Notes under the pieces: generated by a model
What the model was told of the DNA's origin: nothing
The model's database searches: none
Seen by the model: only the letters and a program-made list of their open reading frames with translations
DNA from: a virus
IMG/VR virus record: IMGVR_UViG_3300017708_001323
Location: 1 to 64,000 of that record
Strand: one strand, 5' to 3'
Length of the DNA: 64,000 nucleotides
Position numbers and translations under genes: made by a program
Shown: piece after piece, positions 1-9,378 of the stretch
Position numbering within the stretch: the stretch's first letter is position 1
Layout: every line of letters starts with the position of its first letter

Positions 1-3000
1 AGCACCATTAATTGTATCATTACTATATCCATCTATTGTAGTAGTACCTGCATGGTCGCTTATAACAACAACTTGGTCGCCAGTCTTAGGGTTATCCCAT
101 AGAGTAAATGTACCTGCGCCTGTTGCTCTAACGTAAGCACCTGCATGAGTATCTCTACTAAGTGCAGTTGTACCTGTACCTGAATAAGTTACCATTGAAC
201 CTGTAAATGCTCTAACACCCGCAGATGTATCATTAGTTTTGTTAGTACCAATTTCTAATAAATCAGTATGAGTATTAGCAACCATAGCGGATAACATCAA
301 GTTACCATCTGTCGTGCCTGTGGTAGTATCAACTAAATTGGCTTCTATTTTAGCATATGACCGTAAATCATGTAAAAAAGGAGAAGTCATTGAAGATTGA
401 CCACCCATCCATTGAATCTGCCCTAATATATCGTCATCTGCGACTTGGTTATCATCAACATAGCGTGTTAAACTAATAACAGGTGCAGCACTAGCAGATG
501 TTTCATCTGAAAAGAATGTAAATTGACCCAAACCCTTTGTTTTGAATGACATACCAACATCGGTTGTAGAACCTGTTGCCTCAAGACCCGGCCCAACCAT
601 TCTACCTGTACCATCTGTATCTGTATGAACCACATCATTACCAAACAAAGTACCTGATGCCGAATCAGCAATACCGTTCCAAACTTGTAGGTAAGAATTG
701 GCACTTGCTGTTGTTTGGAATATTAATTGTTCATTATTATTTTCATCTAATATACCATGAGCATCATCTATCGCAATATTATGACTGTTAGTATCTAAGT
801 TAGCACCTAATTGTGGTGATGTATCTTCAACAACATTGGATATACCACCACCGCCAATTGCTGAACCTGCTACTGTTAAAGAGCCGGGAATATCTACTAC
901 ACCCGATGAATTACCTGTAATCCAAGTAACGCCACCATCACCGGAACTTATTGATAATTGGTCGTCTCCTGTTGCACTTGCTACATCTGCTGCACCAATT
1001 ACTACGTTGTTAGAACCCGTAGTGATATTATCTCCGGTTTGATAACCAATTGTAATGTTTTTATGTCCGGTTGTTATTACATCCCCCGCTTCATATCCCA
1101 TAATTACGTTATATGTTCCACTTGTTACATCGTTACCTGCGCTTTTACCTACTGCTATGTTCCCTGCTCCTGTAAGAGAAGAAGATGCTAAAGTGGACGG
1201 CCCTATTGCTACACTATAATCAACTGCTGTTGGTGATTGTAATGCTGAGGTTCCTATTGCTATATTGTAAGTACCCGTTCTAAGTTCCCTTGCCGCGCTT
1301 TTACCAACTGCTACGTTTGAACTACCACTTGTTAAATCCTCTAAAGAAAGAAGTCCTATTCCTACGTTACCACTTCCCGTCATATCAGAAGGACTGTTAG
1401 CACCCATTGAGTTTGCTCCTAACCCAGTATTGGTGCTTCCGGTAGTTATTTTTTTACCCGAATTATTTCCAATTAATGTGTTAAAATTACCTGTTGTAAC
1501 AGTTGAACCTGCGTTATAACCTACAAACACTAATTGTTGTGCAGTAGTTACATTATTACCTGCTCTATATCCTATCGCAGTTAATGCCCCTGAGCCACCG
1601 TTCGCATCCTGTAAAGCATATCCACCTACTGCTACTATTCCAGTTTCATCGTTCATTTTTTCTGCTGCTTTTGCACCTAACACTACATTATATTGGCCTG
1701 TTGTTATATCATTACCTGCGTTATAACCCATCGCTAAATTGTATTTGCCTGTTGAAATATTGTATAATACCGATGAACCAATACCTACATTGAAATCACT
1801 TGCATTTGTACTACTTGCATTATTACCATGACCTGCAAATGCACCAAGATATACGTTTGCATCACCCCTTGAACCGTATCTTCCGGCATTTTTACCTATG
1901 ATAGTATTATTACTACTTCCTTCTGCTTCTTCACCTGTTGCTGAACCAATATAAACATTTGAAGAACCTGTGCTAGTTTTCCCTGCTGCGTGACCAATAT
2001 TTATGTTTTCGTCTCCTGTGGTTATTGCATTACCCGCTTCATAACCTAATAATATATTATTGTCACCGCTAGTAATTGCTGTCCCTGCATAACTACCAAT
2101 AGCCACATTCTTGCTCGCTGTTTCTAATAGCGTTAATGCTTCTAGGCCCAATGCTATGTTATTATCCCCACTTGTTAGTGATGAGAAAACAGCCTTTCCA
2201 ATACCAATATTGTTTAGTGCATTATTTAGTGTTCCTGTCGTTGGTGCTGAACCATCACTATTTGTTTGAATTAAGAATCCGTCTGTGAAATTAGTAGCAT
2301 CCATCAATACATCATCTAAGCCACCAATAGCAGAAGCACCACCACTTGCTGCATCAGCCCATGAAACAGCCGCACCACTTCCACCTGATGTTAAAACTTG
2401 ACCGGAAGTACCGAAGTTTGAACCTTCAATACCTATTTCCCCATCTGATGTCAGTCTTATATTTTCATAATTTGCATACCCGACTGTCTGCCTTCTAGTG
2501 AATAGAATAAGGTCATTACCACCACCCCCATTCCCAACATATAAATCACCGTTAGACGGATTACTTGCTATTTCTAAATTACCTGATACACCATCTTCAA
2601 ATCTTGCTATTCTATTAGTCGAAACACTACTAATAGTGTTACTGCCTTGATAACCTTTAACTCTTAATGCACCAATAGTTTCGCTTGTAGTTCCTATTTG
2701 AACATGACCCGATTGGTCAACTTTGAATACCGTTGTATCTGACGCTTCATCGTGAACTTCTAAAGCATCACCTGTTCCTGTTTGAATAATTTTGAATAAT
2801 GATGTATCGCTATTATCCGAAATTAAGAATTGTTCTGAACCTGCTGTATCTGTATATGTATAACCTGTTGTGCCACCAGAGGCGGTGATTTGGGTCGTAC
2901 CATCGGGGAAGGTAATTCCAGAAGTAGCACTTGAAGCATCAAAAATAAATTTATAAGAACCTCCTTTTATTGAAAGTTTTTCGTTTGTCTCACATTGTAA

Positions 3001-3339
3001 AGATATGGCTTTACTATTACTAGCCATATTCAATACGGGGTTGCTTGTGCTAAGAGTGTTAATAGTAAAAGAAGTACCGTCAAATAATAAACCGTTATCT
3101 CCTTCAATTTCATCAGCAGTAGAAGAACCTCGAGCGACTTGTGTATTCGCTATCGAACCGCCAATATAATCATAATCCTCAATTTTATTCTTTATTGCAA
3201 GAGCCGTCATTAAATGGTCGTCAGCATCAGAAGCCTCCGAAGTAATATCAATGTCATTGAAAGTATGTCCACCGAGGGTTATACCTTCTGTTACTATTAA
3301 GCCCTTTTTTATCTTAAAATCTTTTTCTGTTCCTGCCAT
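1..3339 (-). CDS. Tail fibre 1 with YadA-like head repeats (C-terminus outside window)
   Basis: Reading from the ATG at 3339 (GGTGA ribosome-binding site four bases upstream), the frame stays open for 1113 codons to the window edge, so the protein is 3'-partial. The N-terminus (MAGTEKDFKIKKGL) nearly matches that of the neighbouring fibre at 3367-6390, suggesting a shared tail-attachment segment. The middle (about nt 970-2235) consists of degenerate 14-15 residue repeats of the form TTGxxNVxIGxxAG, the pattern of trimeric YadA/Hia-type head domains found in adhesins and marine phage fibres. A GSGAAVSWAD-type segment precedes the repeats. Probable role: trimeric receptor-binding fibre of the virion. 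Fibre identity is well supported; the ligand is unknown. Confidence 0.85.
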   Translation of the reverse strand, partial: MAGTEKDFKIKKGLIVTEGITLGGHTFNDIDITSEASDADDHLMTALAIKNKIEDYDYIGGSIANTQVARGSSTADEIEGDNGLLFDGTSFTINTLSTSNPVLNMASNSKAISLQCETNEKLSIKGGSYKFIFDASSATSGITFPDGTTQITASGGTTGYTYTDTAGSEQFLISDNSDTSLFKIIQTGTGDALEVHDEASDTTVFKVDQSGHVQIGTTSETIGALRVKGYQGSNTISSVSTNRIARFEDGVSGNLEIASNPSNGDLYVGNGGGGNDLILFTRRQTVGYANYENIRLTSDGEIGIEGSNFGTSGQVLTSGGSGAAVSWADAASGGASAIGGLDDVLMDATNFTDGFLIQTNSDGSAPTTGTLNNALNNIGIGKAVFSSLTSGDNNIALGLEALTLLETASKNVAIGSYAGTAITSGDNNILLGYEAGNAITTGDENINIGHAAGKTSTGSSNVYIGSATGEEAEGSSNNTIIGKNAGRYGSRGDANVYLGAFAGHGNNASSTNASDFNVGIGSSVLYNISTGKYNLAMGYNAGNDITTGQYNVVLGAKAAEKMNDETGIVAVGGYALQDANGGSGALTAIGYRAGNNVTTAQQLVFVGYNAGSTVTTGNFNTLIGNNSGKKITTGSTNTGLGANSMGANSPSDMTGSGNVGIGLLSLEDLTSGSSNVAVGKSAARELRTGTYNIAIGTSALQSPTAVDYSVAIGPSTLASSSLTGAGNIAVGKSAGNDVTSGTYNVIMGYEAGDVITTGHKNITIGYQTGDNITTGSNNVVIGAADVASATGDDQLSISSGDGGVTWITGNSSGVVDIPGSLTVAGSAIGGGGISNVVEDTSPQLGANLDTNSHNIAIDDAHGILDENNNEQLIFQTTASANSYLQVWNGIADSASGTLFGNDVVHTDTDGTGRMVGPGLEATGSTTDVGMSFKTKGLGQFTFFSDETSASAAPVISLTRYVDDNQVADDDILGQIQWMGGQSSMTSPFLHDLRSYAKIEANLVDTTTGTTDGNLMLSAMVANTHTDLLEIGTNKTNDTSAGVRAFTGSMVTYSGTGTTALSRDTHAGAYVRATGAGTFTLWDNPKTGDQVVVISDHAGTTTIDGYSNDTINGA
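970..2235 (-). repeat. Degenerate YadA-head-like repeats inside fibre 1
   Basis: Roughly 42-45 nt coding repeats encode successive blocks such as SGDNNILLGYEAG, TGDENINIGHAAG and TGKYNLAMGYNAG. The DNA copies are diverged while the peptide pattern is kept, which indicates old, selected protein repeats and not a recent tandem expansion. Boundaries are approximate. Confidence 0.8.
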
Positions 3340-3366
3340 TTAATCACCATGATTTTCACTATCCAA

Positions 3367-6300
3367 TCACTTTACTAATACCGTGTTTACAATATCATAT
3401 GAGTATGTACCGCCATTTCCTGAAGCGGGTGTGAATTTTAAATCAATAGTTGTAGTCCCTTTAACAGCATCAAATGAGCCTAAATCAGAAGCAGCGGTGC
3501 TTATGTATGCGTATGATGTTAGATATACAGCAGCATCATTTTCTGGTGTTACACCTTTGTAAGTGACTAATACTTCTGCTACATCCAAATCTGTACCGTC
3601 ACTAATTTGACAAACAAACTTTGCTGTTCTATATGTATCAAAAGCGTAACTAGCAACTGTGTATGCAGTTTCAGCAGACCAATTTTGATTTGTGTCTGTA
3701 GATGTGTCTATAACAGCAATTGCGTCAACACTTAGAGTACTCGCTTTGACTTGACCAGCATCGCTATAGATTACAGCCTTGCTGTTGTTTATACTTCCTG
3801 CACTTGAGCCATCTAGCAAATTTAGTTCACTAGCATCTGATGTCACAGCAGTACTTGCTATTTGTAGACCACCAGCCTTAGCGACATTAAAATCAACATC
3901 GTTAGCAAGAGTAACCGCTGTGCTTGCAAGGGTTATCAAATCTGTGTCGCTTGAATGACCGATTGTAGCACCAGTAATTGTTACATTAGATGATTTTAAA
4001 CTATCACCTGTTATTGTATCAGTTGTGGTGATTGCACTACCTGTGCTTATTGTACCAAAACCAGATGCTATCGAACCACTATCCAAAGCACCTACCCCAG
4101 TTAAACTAGAATTTTCTACTGTGCCACCAAGAGTGTTGTAAGTTAGTACATTAGCATTCATCGTATTATTACCATACAAACCTAAACTAGTAGCATCCAA
4201 AGTAGTATTACCAGCGATACTGATATGTTTTCCAGTAGCGATTTCTAAATCATCACTAACAGTCCAACCGTTACTCGAATCATATTGAAGGCTGTGCAAG
4301 GATGTTCCCGGCGCGTAGATACCAGCGCCATCAGCAATCGCTTCAGTAGTATTATTGGTAGAATGCAACATAGTTGCCCCTGCGCTAACAGTCCCAGATG
4401 CTGGTGAAGTGAAAGTGAATGTATTAACATCAGTAACTGTGATTTCATACACATCGTCGGTTATACTATTTCCTGCGTCTTGAACTAGAATATACTCGTT
4501 ACTAGAGAAACCGTGTGAATTAGATGTAACAGTAACTGTAGTTCCACTTCTAGCATATGTGGCGTCTGTCATACCTCCAGTAAGGCCTAGAATGAATGTC
4601 TTATCTTCTGAGACTACTGTTGTAGAATCAATTATCGTTTGAGCACCATTTACGGTCAAATTACCTGTAATAGTTACGTTGTCTCCAAAAGTAACTTCTG
4701 AAGTTCCGTGTCCGATATTTACAGCAGTTCCAGCAGTTGTACCAATTGATATTAATGCAGCACCTGTCCCTACGTTTGCAGCGTCAATAGACAAAGCAAC
4801 TTGATTATTTTGGTCAGCGTTCAGCAAAAAATTAGTAGTATCACTTGTATTAAGTGCAAAACCAGACGAGTCAATAGTCGCATTACCTGTGGCATCAACA
4901 TCAAAAGTAGTAGCATTGATGTCTACTGCTCCTTCTGAACCACCAGTGCCGACCGTTAAACTAGATAGAGTTCCAACAGATGTAATCTGAGTCTGTGCTG
5001 CATTAACGCTTAATACGGCACTAGCAGCAGTAAGACCTGTACCAGCGAATAGCGTTGCAATATCGTCAATTGATTCCTTTCTTGTAGTATTAGAATCGGT
5101 TGCATCAGAAATAGCGAGGAAATCGCCGCTTGCTATGTCGGCTGCTGTAAGGTCATCAACATCTAAAGTGAAAGTCATATCATATGGGTCAGAATCTCCA
5201 CCATGTGTAGTAGCAGCATCTCCATCTGAGGCTGTCCAATTGGTAGTAATTCCCTCACCAATGAACTTTACTTCTTTATTTGTGGTGATTGCTAATTCTG
5301 TGCCATCATCATCTTCTAATTGGAAACCAGCCCCCATTCCATCTGCGCCTGATGAAGATGGCGCCCAAGCGAGTGTACCATCCGTCTGTGCTGTCAAAAC
5401 ATAGTCATTCCCAGCCGCGTATGCAGGGGGTAAAGTGTAGATAGCACTCTGTGTTGCGCTTGTACTACCTCTGAAAGCAGTAGTATATTCAGTAGCACCG
5501 CTTGAAGCATTACTTGTTAACTTAAAAGTAGTATTTGGTACAGTTAAATGTAAATTACCTGATACGTCTAATACTAAATATTCTTGTCCGGTACGCATAG
5601 GATTTTGGTTGCCGTCTTTAATATTATCATAATCTTTACCGACATAACCTATTGCAAACTTACCTGTGGTTGCTTGTCTACCTATACCCCAAGCACTACT
5701 ACCTACTGAACCGTTGTTACCAACCGTAAATACAACACCCTGACCTGTTCCACCAGCACCAAGAGTATCGTTTTCAATAATATATACACCACCCATATAT
5801 TCTACTTGTGAGTCTTGTAGACTACTATCACCCATTTTTTGCCTTATTCTAACTTCACCATAATTTCTGTCAGCGGTTGCAAGACCACCACCACCAGCAC
5901 CAGCAGTACCGTTGACTTGTAATAGTGTCATTTGATTTCTATCTGTTCCATTAACTGTAACTAAATCCGTGTTTGCTAGTGTTAAAGTGGATGTGGCTGT
6001 TGCCTGTAATGTCGTAAACTTACCTGAAGCATGTGAATGGTCGCCTACAATCGTAGCGTTAATTGATGAACCACTGCTAGTTATAGTAGAATCAAGACCG
6101 TTTGTGCCTATGTGTACAGTTCCATCGGGTTGAATTGTAAGTGCTTGTACGTGGCTAGTAGCCCCACCGCCGTTACCTGTAGTAGCCCCTCCTGTATGAA
6201 GGATTATTTTTCCGCCTGTACCTGTACCATCTCCTAGACCAGCCTTAATTGAGATATTTTTACCTGTACCGTTGGTGGTGGTAACTGCATCCATATCAAT

Positions 6301-6390
6301 AGTAGCGTGTTGTGCGTTAGAGAAATCTACGTTGCCACCCTGTACTTTTAATCCCTTTTTTACTTTGAAATCTACTTCTGTTCCTGCCAT
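3367..6390 (-). CDS. Tail fibre 2, 1007 aa
   Basis: The ATG at 6390 follows a GGTGA site. The N-terminus (MAGTEVDFKVKKGLKV) is homologous to that of fibre 1. The body is Thr/Ser/Gly/Asn-rich beta repeats and includes a segment around LTVNGAQTIIDSTT that resembles the LTVNGT..INSTT module common in cyanophage and pelagiphage fibres. The last ~120 residues (YRTAKF...VAEVLVTY...LTSYAY) resemble the C-terminal domain of the 875-aa neighbour and of many marine phage fibres. No enzymatic motif is visible. Probable role: receptor binding or side fibre at the tail tip. Confidence 0.8.
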   Translation of the reverse strand: MAGTEVDFKVKKGLKVQGGNVDFSNAQHATIDMDAVTTTNGTGKNISIKAGLGDGTGTGGKIILHTGGATTGNGGGATSHVQALTIQPDGTVHIGTNGLDSTITSSGSSINATIVGDHSHASGKFTTLQATATSTLTLANTDLVTVNGTDRNQMTLLQVNGTAGAGGGGLATADRNYGEVRIRQKMGDSSLQDSQVEYMGGVYIIENDTLGAGGTGQGVVFTVGNNGSVGSSAWGIGRQATTGKFAIGYVGKDYDNIKDGNQNPMRTGQEYLVLDVSGNLHLTVPNTTFKLTSNASSGATEYTTAFRGSTSATQSAIYTLPPAYAAGNDYVLTAQTDGTLAWAPSSSGADGMGAGFQLEDDDGTELAITTNKEVKFIGEGITTNWTASDGDAATTHGGDSDPYDMTFTLDVDDLTAADIASGDFLAISDATDSNTTRKESIDDIATLFAGTGLTAASAVLSVNAAQTQITSVGTLSSLTVGTGGSEGAVDINATTFDVDATGNATIDSSGFALNTSDTTNFLLNADQNNQVALSIDAANVGTGAALISIGTTAGTAVNIGHGTSEVTFGDNVTITGNLTVNGAQTIIDSTTVVSEDKTFILGLTGGMTDATYARSGTTVTVTSNSHGFSSNEYILVQDAGNSITDDVYEITVTDVNTFTFTSPASGTVSAGATMLHSTNNTTEAIADGAGIYAPGTSLHSLQYDSSNGWTVSDDLEIATGKHISIAGNTTLDATSLGLYGNNTMNANVLTYNTLGGTVENSSLTGVGALDSGSIASGFGTISTGSAITTTDTITGDSLKSSNVTITGATIGHSSDTDLITLASTAVTLANDVDFNVAKAGGLQIASTAVTSDASELNLLDGSSAGSINNSKAVIYSDAGQVKASTLSVDAIAVIDTSTDTNQNWSAETAYTVASYAFDTYRTAKFVCQISDGTDLDVAEVLVTYKGVTPENDAAVYLTSYAYISTAASDLGSFDAVKGTTTIDLKFTPASGNGGTYSYDIVNTVLVK

Positions 6391-6404
6391 TTTTTTTCAC
6401 CTTA

Positions 6405-9032
6405 TTATATTGTTAATCCTTGCCAATGCACCTTCACTACGATGTTATCTTCGTTTGTGAGAGGGGTGACTTGTAATTCAACGTTACTACCATTTATATC
6501 CACGTTATATGTACCATTATTAATACCACCTGAGTTAACAATTGCATATGTTGTAAGGAAAGCGTTGGTAGCAGCACTACCACCAGTCGCACCGTTTGTA
6601 GTAATTACCATCTCAGCAGTTTCATGAACACCATCTGATTTGTTATCTATTTCTACAAGTAATTTTGCTGCTCTAAATTCTGTTCTATCAAATAACGTTA
6701 CGGCTATAGGTGTTCCAGTACTAGAACTAGCAACTTCCTGTTCATTATAATCAAAACCGACTTTTTCCACTTGTAGTTGGGCGAGTGGTGTTGATTGATT
6801 GATACCCACTTTGTCTGCGCTTACATCCACAAACAGTGTATCGGTGTCTATCACCAAATCACCAGAACCTGTAATTGAAGACACATTTACAGCACCGTAT
6901 ATTGTGTCGAAATAACCATTGGCCCATCTAACAGTGTCACTACCGAGGTTTTTTTGGCTATCGTCACTTGGGAAAAGATGTTGGTTAAGTGTCCATCCCT
7001 CTGTAGCGTGATTCCAAGTTATACTTTTATGACCGTCAGCAGACTTTAGTATAATTCCACCACCATCTATCCCAACATCAGTACCCTCACCACCGAATGA
7101 AAGAGTGCCATTTGTGACAGCCCCACCTGTGGTGGATGCACTTAATTCAAACGTAGTAGCATCAGTAATACTAGAAACTGTAGCACCCGAAGGTATACCT
7201 GTGCCTGAGACTGACATTCCCACTACTAATTTTGTTGTACTATCCATCGTTATTGTCGGGTCGTTATTATAATCACAAGTAGCATCAGTAAAAATAGGCG
7301 TATGTGCTAGTTCTATAAGTTTGTCATCCACTGTTAAAGTTGTAGAATTAATTACAGTTTGTGTACCGTTTACAGTTAAATTCCCTGTTACTACTAAGTC
7401 TTGATTAACAGTTAAATCTCCGGCAGGTCCGATGCTTGTTATGCCCGCTTGGTTAGAATTAATATTAATTACAGAACTAGAAGCAGTTAAACCTGTACCC
7501 GCGAATAATGTAGCAACATCTGCTATTGCCTCTTTTTTACTAGTATTAGAATCGTTTGTATCGGAGAAAGAAATAAAATCTCCATCTGCTATTACACCAG
7601 CACTTAAACTATTAATATCCAACGCTGTTGCGTCCCCATCTAACAAAATTTTAGTACTACCTTGGTATAATCTTGAATCTCCAGAATTTAACCATAAAGT
7701 ATCTCCAGTACCGGGATTAGAACTTACATCATTAAATTGAATACCAGTGGGGTCGGTAATTAAGCCGTTTAAATCAGCAGTTCCAGTTAAAGTTAAGACA
7801 TTTGAACTAGTATTGAATGTTAAATTAGCACTACTTGTAAATCCACCAGAACCATCAGAAATTTGTAATCTTGTTGATGCTCCATTTGAACCACCTGTTG
7901 CGGTTGTTCCTTGGAATATTCTAACCCAAGCAGAGGAATCAGCATCATAAGCAAATGTTGTAGAAGAAGTAGGGGTTACAGTCTCATTAAGTCCAGTAGA
8001 GTCAAAGGTTAAGTTAGCCTGTCCTGCTGAATTAGCATTTGAAATTGTTATAGTATGTCCTGAAGGAAATGTGCCACTAGGATTTAGTGTTGTGGCGGTA
8101 TTTGTTGTAAATCTAAATAATGAGGCTCCATCAAAAGTGAAAGTTTTAGTCCCTCCGCCACTTGGTACAGTAACTAATTTTGTTGGACCTAACTTGAATG
8201 TTCTTCTTGCCCCATCTTGATAACCAGAAAAATACAAAACATCGTTAGTCTCACTTTGTCCACTATCATCCGGTCCCCTACTCATCCATAAAGCACCTAA
8301 TGAAGATGCTGTAAAATCACCAGTTTCTGTATTTGCAGAAGCGTGGAAATTGTCTAAATCAGTAGAAGAATCAATACTAGCACTGGAATCTCCTGTTAGT
8401 GGTGCTAAATAAATTGGAGAAGGTCTTACAAAACCTCTTTTATCATTTATTTCTGAAATAGTAATATGTAAATCATTAGCAATAGCAGGAGTAGTATTGT
8501 GTATCGCTCTTATTGTTGCAATCACAAAAGATTGTTTCGATGTGAGTGAAGATGAGGGGTCTGTTAAGAAGGAATTCGGAGTCAACGGATAAGCAGAAGC
8601 AGATGTTACTGGTGTGCCTTGCTCCCATTTTATTGCGTTATTAGTACCATCAGAACAAAGATAGACAACAAATAGACATTCTTCACCTGTATCTAATTGA
8701 GTAGTAGAACCATTTTTATTAGCACTACCACTAGTTAAATTAATATTTGCAGTAGCGCCGTTTCCTCCACAAAAGTTGTGTAAAACATTGTCTAAAACAA
8801 CATGCCCCCCTTTTACATTTACAATATGGGCATCTCCGGTAGTGGCTACCGCACCTGATAAATTAGCAGGGGTATTTCTATTACCATTATCTGATATAGC
8901 ATCTTCCAATAATAAAATTCCATTACCTCTTCCTAATTCATAGAGATTAGTAAAACTAGGAGAAAGAATATGACTACCATCAACTAAACCTTCATTTCCC
9001 CCATCAGTGTGGCCTGTTAGTGAGTTTGCCAT
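6405..9032 (-). CDS. Tail fibre 3, 875 aa
   Basis: The ATG at 9032 leaves a 1-nt gap after the stop of the 114-aa gene. The N-terminus (MANSLTGHTDGG) differs from fibres 1 and 2, so this protein may attach elsewhere or be the proximal part. The central part has a copy of the LTVNGTQTVINSTTLTVDDK module that recurs in marine myovirus and podovirus fibres. The C-terminal domain (FRAAKLLVEI...ETAEMVITT...FLTTYAIV) is homologous to that of fibre 2. Composition is rich in Thr, Ser, Gly and Asp with no Cys-rich or catalytic signature. Function is inferred from composition, module content and position after the hub. Confidence 0.78.
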   Translation of the reverse strand: MANSLTGHTDGGNEGLVDGSHILSPSFTNLYELGRGNGILLLEDAISDNGNRNTPANLSGAVATTGDAHIVNVKGGHVVLDNVLHNFCGGNGATANINLTSGSANKNGSTTQLDTGEECLFVVYLCSDGTNNAIKWEQGTPVTSASAYPLTPNSFLTDPSSSLTSKQSFVIATIRAIHNTTPAIANDLHITISEINDKRGFVRPSPIYLAPLTGDSSASIDSSTDLDNFHASANTETGDFTASSLGALWMSRGPDDSGQSETNDVLYFSGYQDGARRTFKLGPTKLVTVPSGGGTKTFTFDGASLFRFTTNTATTLNPSGTFPSGHTITISNANSAGQANLTFDSTGLNETVTPTSSTTFAYDADSSAWVRIFQGTTATGGSNGASTRLQISDGSGGFTSSANLTFNTSSNVLTLTGTADLNGLITDPTGIQFNDVSSNPGTGDTLWLNSGDSRLYQGSTKILLDGDATALDINSLSAGVIADGDFISFSDTNDSNTSKKEAIADVATLFAGTGLTASSSVININSNQAGITSIGPAGDLTVNQDLVVTGNLTVNGTQTVINSTTLTVDDKLIELAHTPIFTDATCDYNNDPTITMDSTTKLVVGMSVSGTGIPSGATVSSITDATTFELSASTTGGAVTNGTLSFGGEGTDVGIDGGGIILKSADGHKSITWNHATEGWTLNQHLFPSDDSQKNLGSDTVRWANGYFDTIYGAVNVSSITGSGDLVIDTDTLFVDVSADKVGINQSTPLAQLQVEKVGFDYNEQEVASSSTGTPIAVTLFDRTEFRAAKLLVEIDNKSDGVHETAEMVITTNGATGGSAATNAFLTTYAIVNSGGINNGTYNVDINGSNVELQVTPLTNEDNIVVKVHWQGLTI

Positions 9033-9033
9033 T

Positions 9034-9378
9034 TTACTTTACCTCCATGATAATTTGAACCTTCATTTCATTACTAGAATCTTTTACAATCGGTCTTATA
9101 GAATGGCGGGATATTGGTGTAAACCCGCTACTTCCGCGTAATCGGAGGTGTACTTCCTTGATAGAGTCATTGAAAGATTCGCTTGTTGGAAGGGTCGCTT
9201 CAATCAAAAGTGTACCCGTATCTATCACCGTTACGGTAGGTGTTACGGTCACTGCTGGTCTCCCAATTGAGCCGTCACTAGAAGTTGCAGGAGTTCCATC
9301 AAAACCAAAAACAATTTCATTAATATTTGACGCAATAGTTTCAGTTAAAATTCTTTTTAGATTATTTGATACAGCCAT
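9034..9378 (-). CDS. Small tail-tip protein, 114 aa, unknown
   Basis: The ATG at 9378 shares one base with the stop of the hub candidate (TAATG). The protein begins MAVSNNLKRILTETIASNINEI and continues into alternating beta segments (TVTVIDTGTLLIEATLP, then EVHLRLRG). I do not recognise the family. Its place between the hub candidate and the fibres suggests a small baseplate, fibre-connector or fibre-assembly protein. It is conserved in style and has a strong reading frame, but the role is inference from context only. Confidence 0.6.
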   Translation of the reverse strand: MAVSNNLKRILTETIASNINEIVFGFDGTPATSSDGSIGRPAVTVTPTVTVIDTGTLLIEATLPTSESFNDSIKEVHLRLRGSSGFTPISRHSIRPIVKDSSNEMKVQIIMEVK

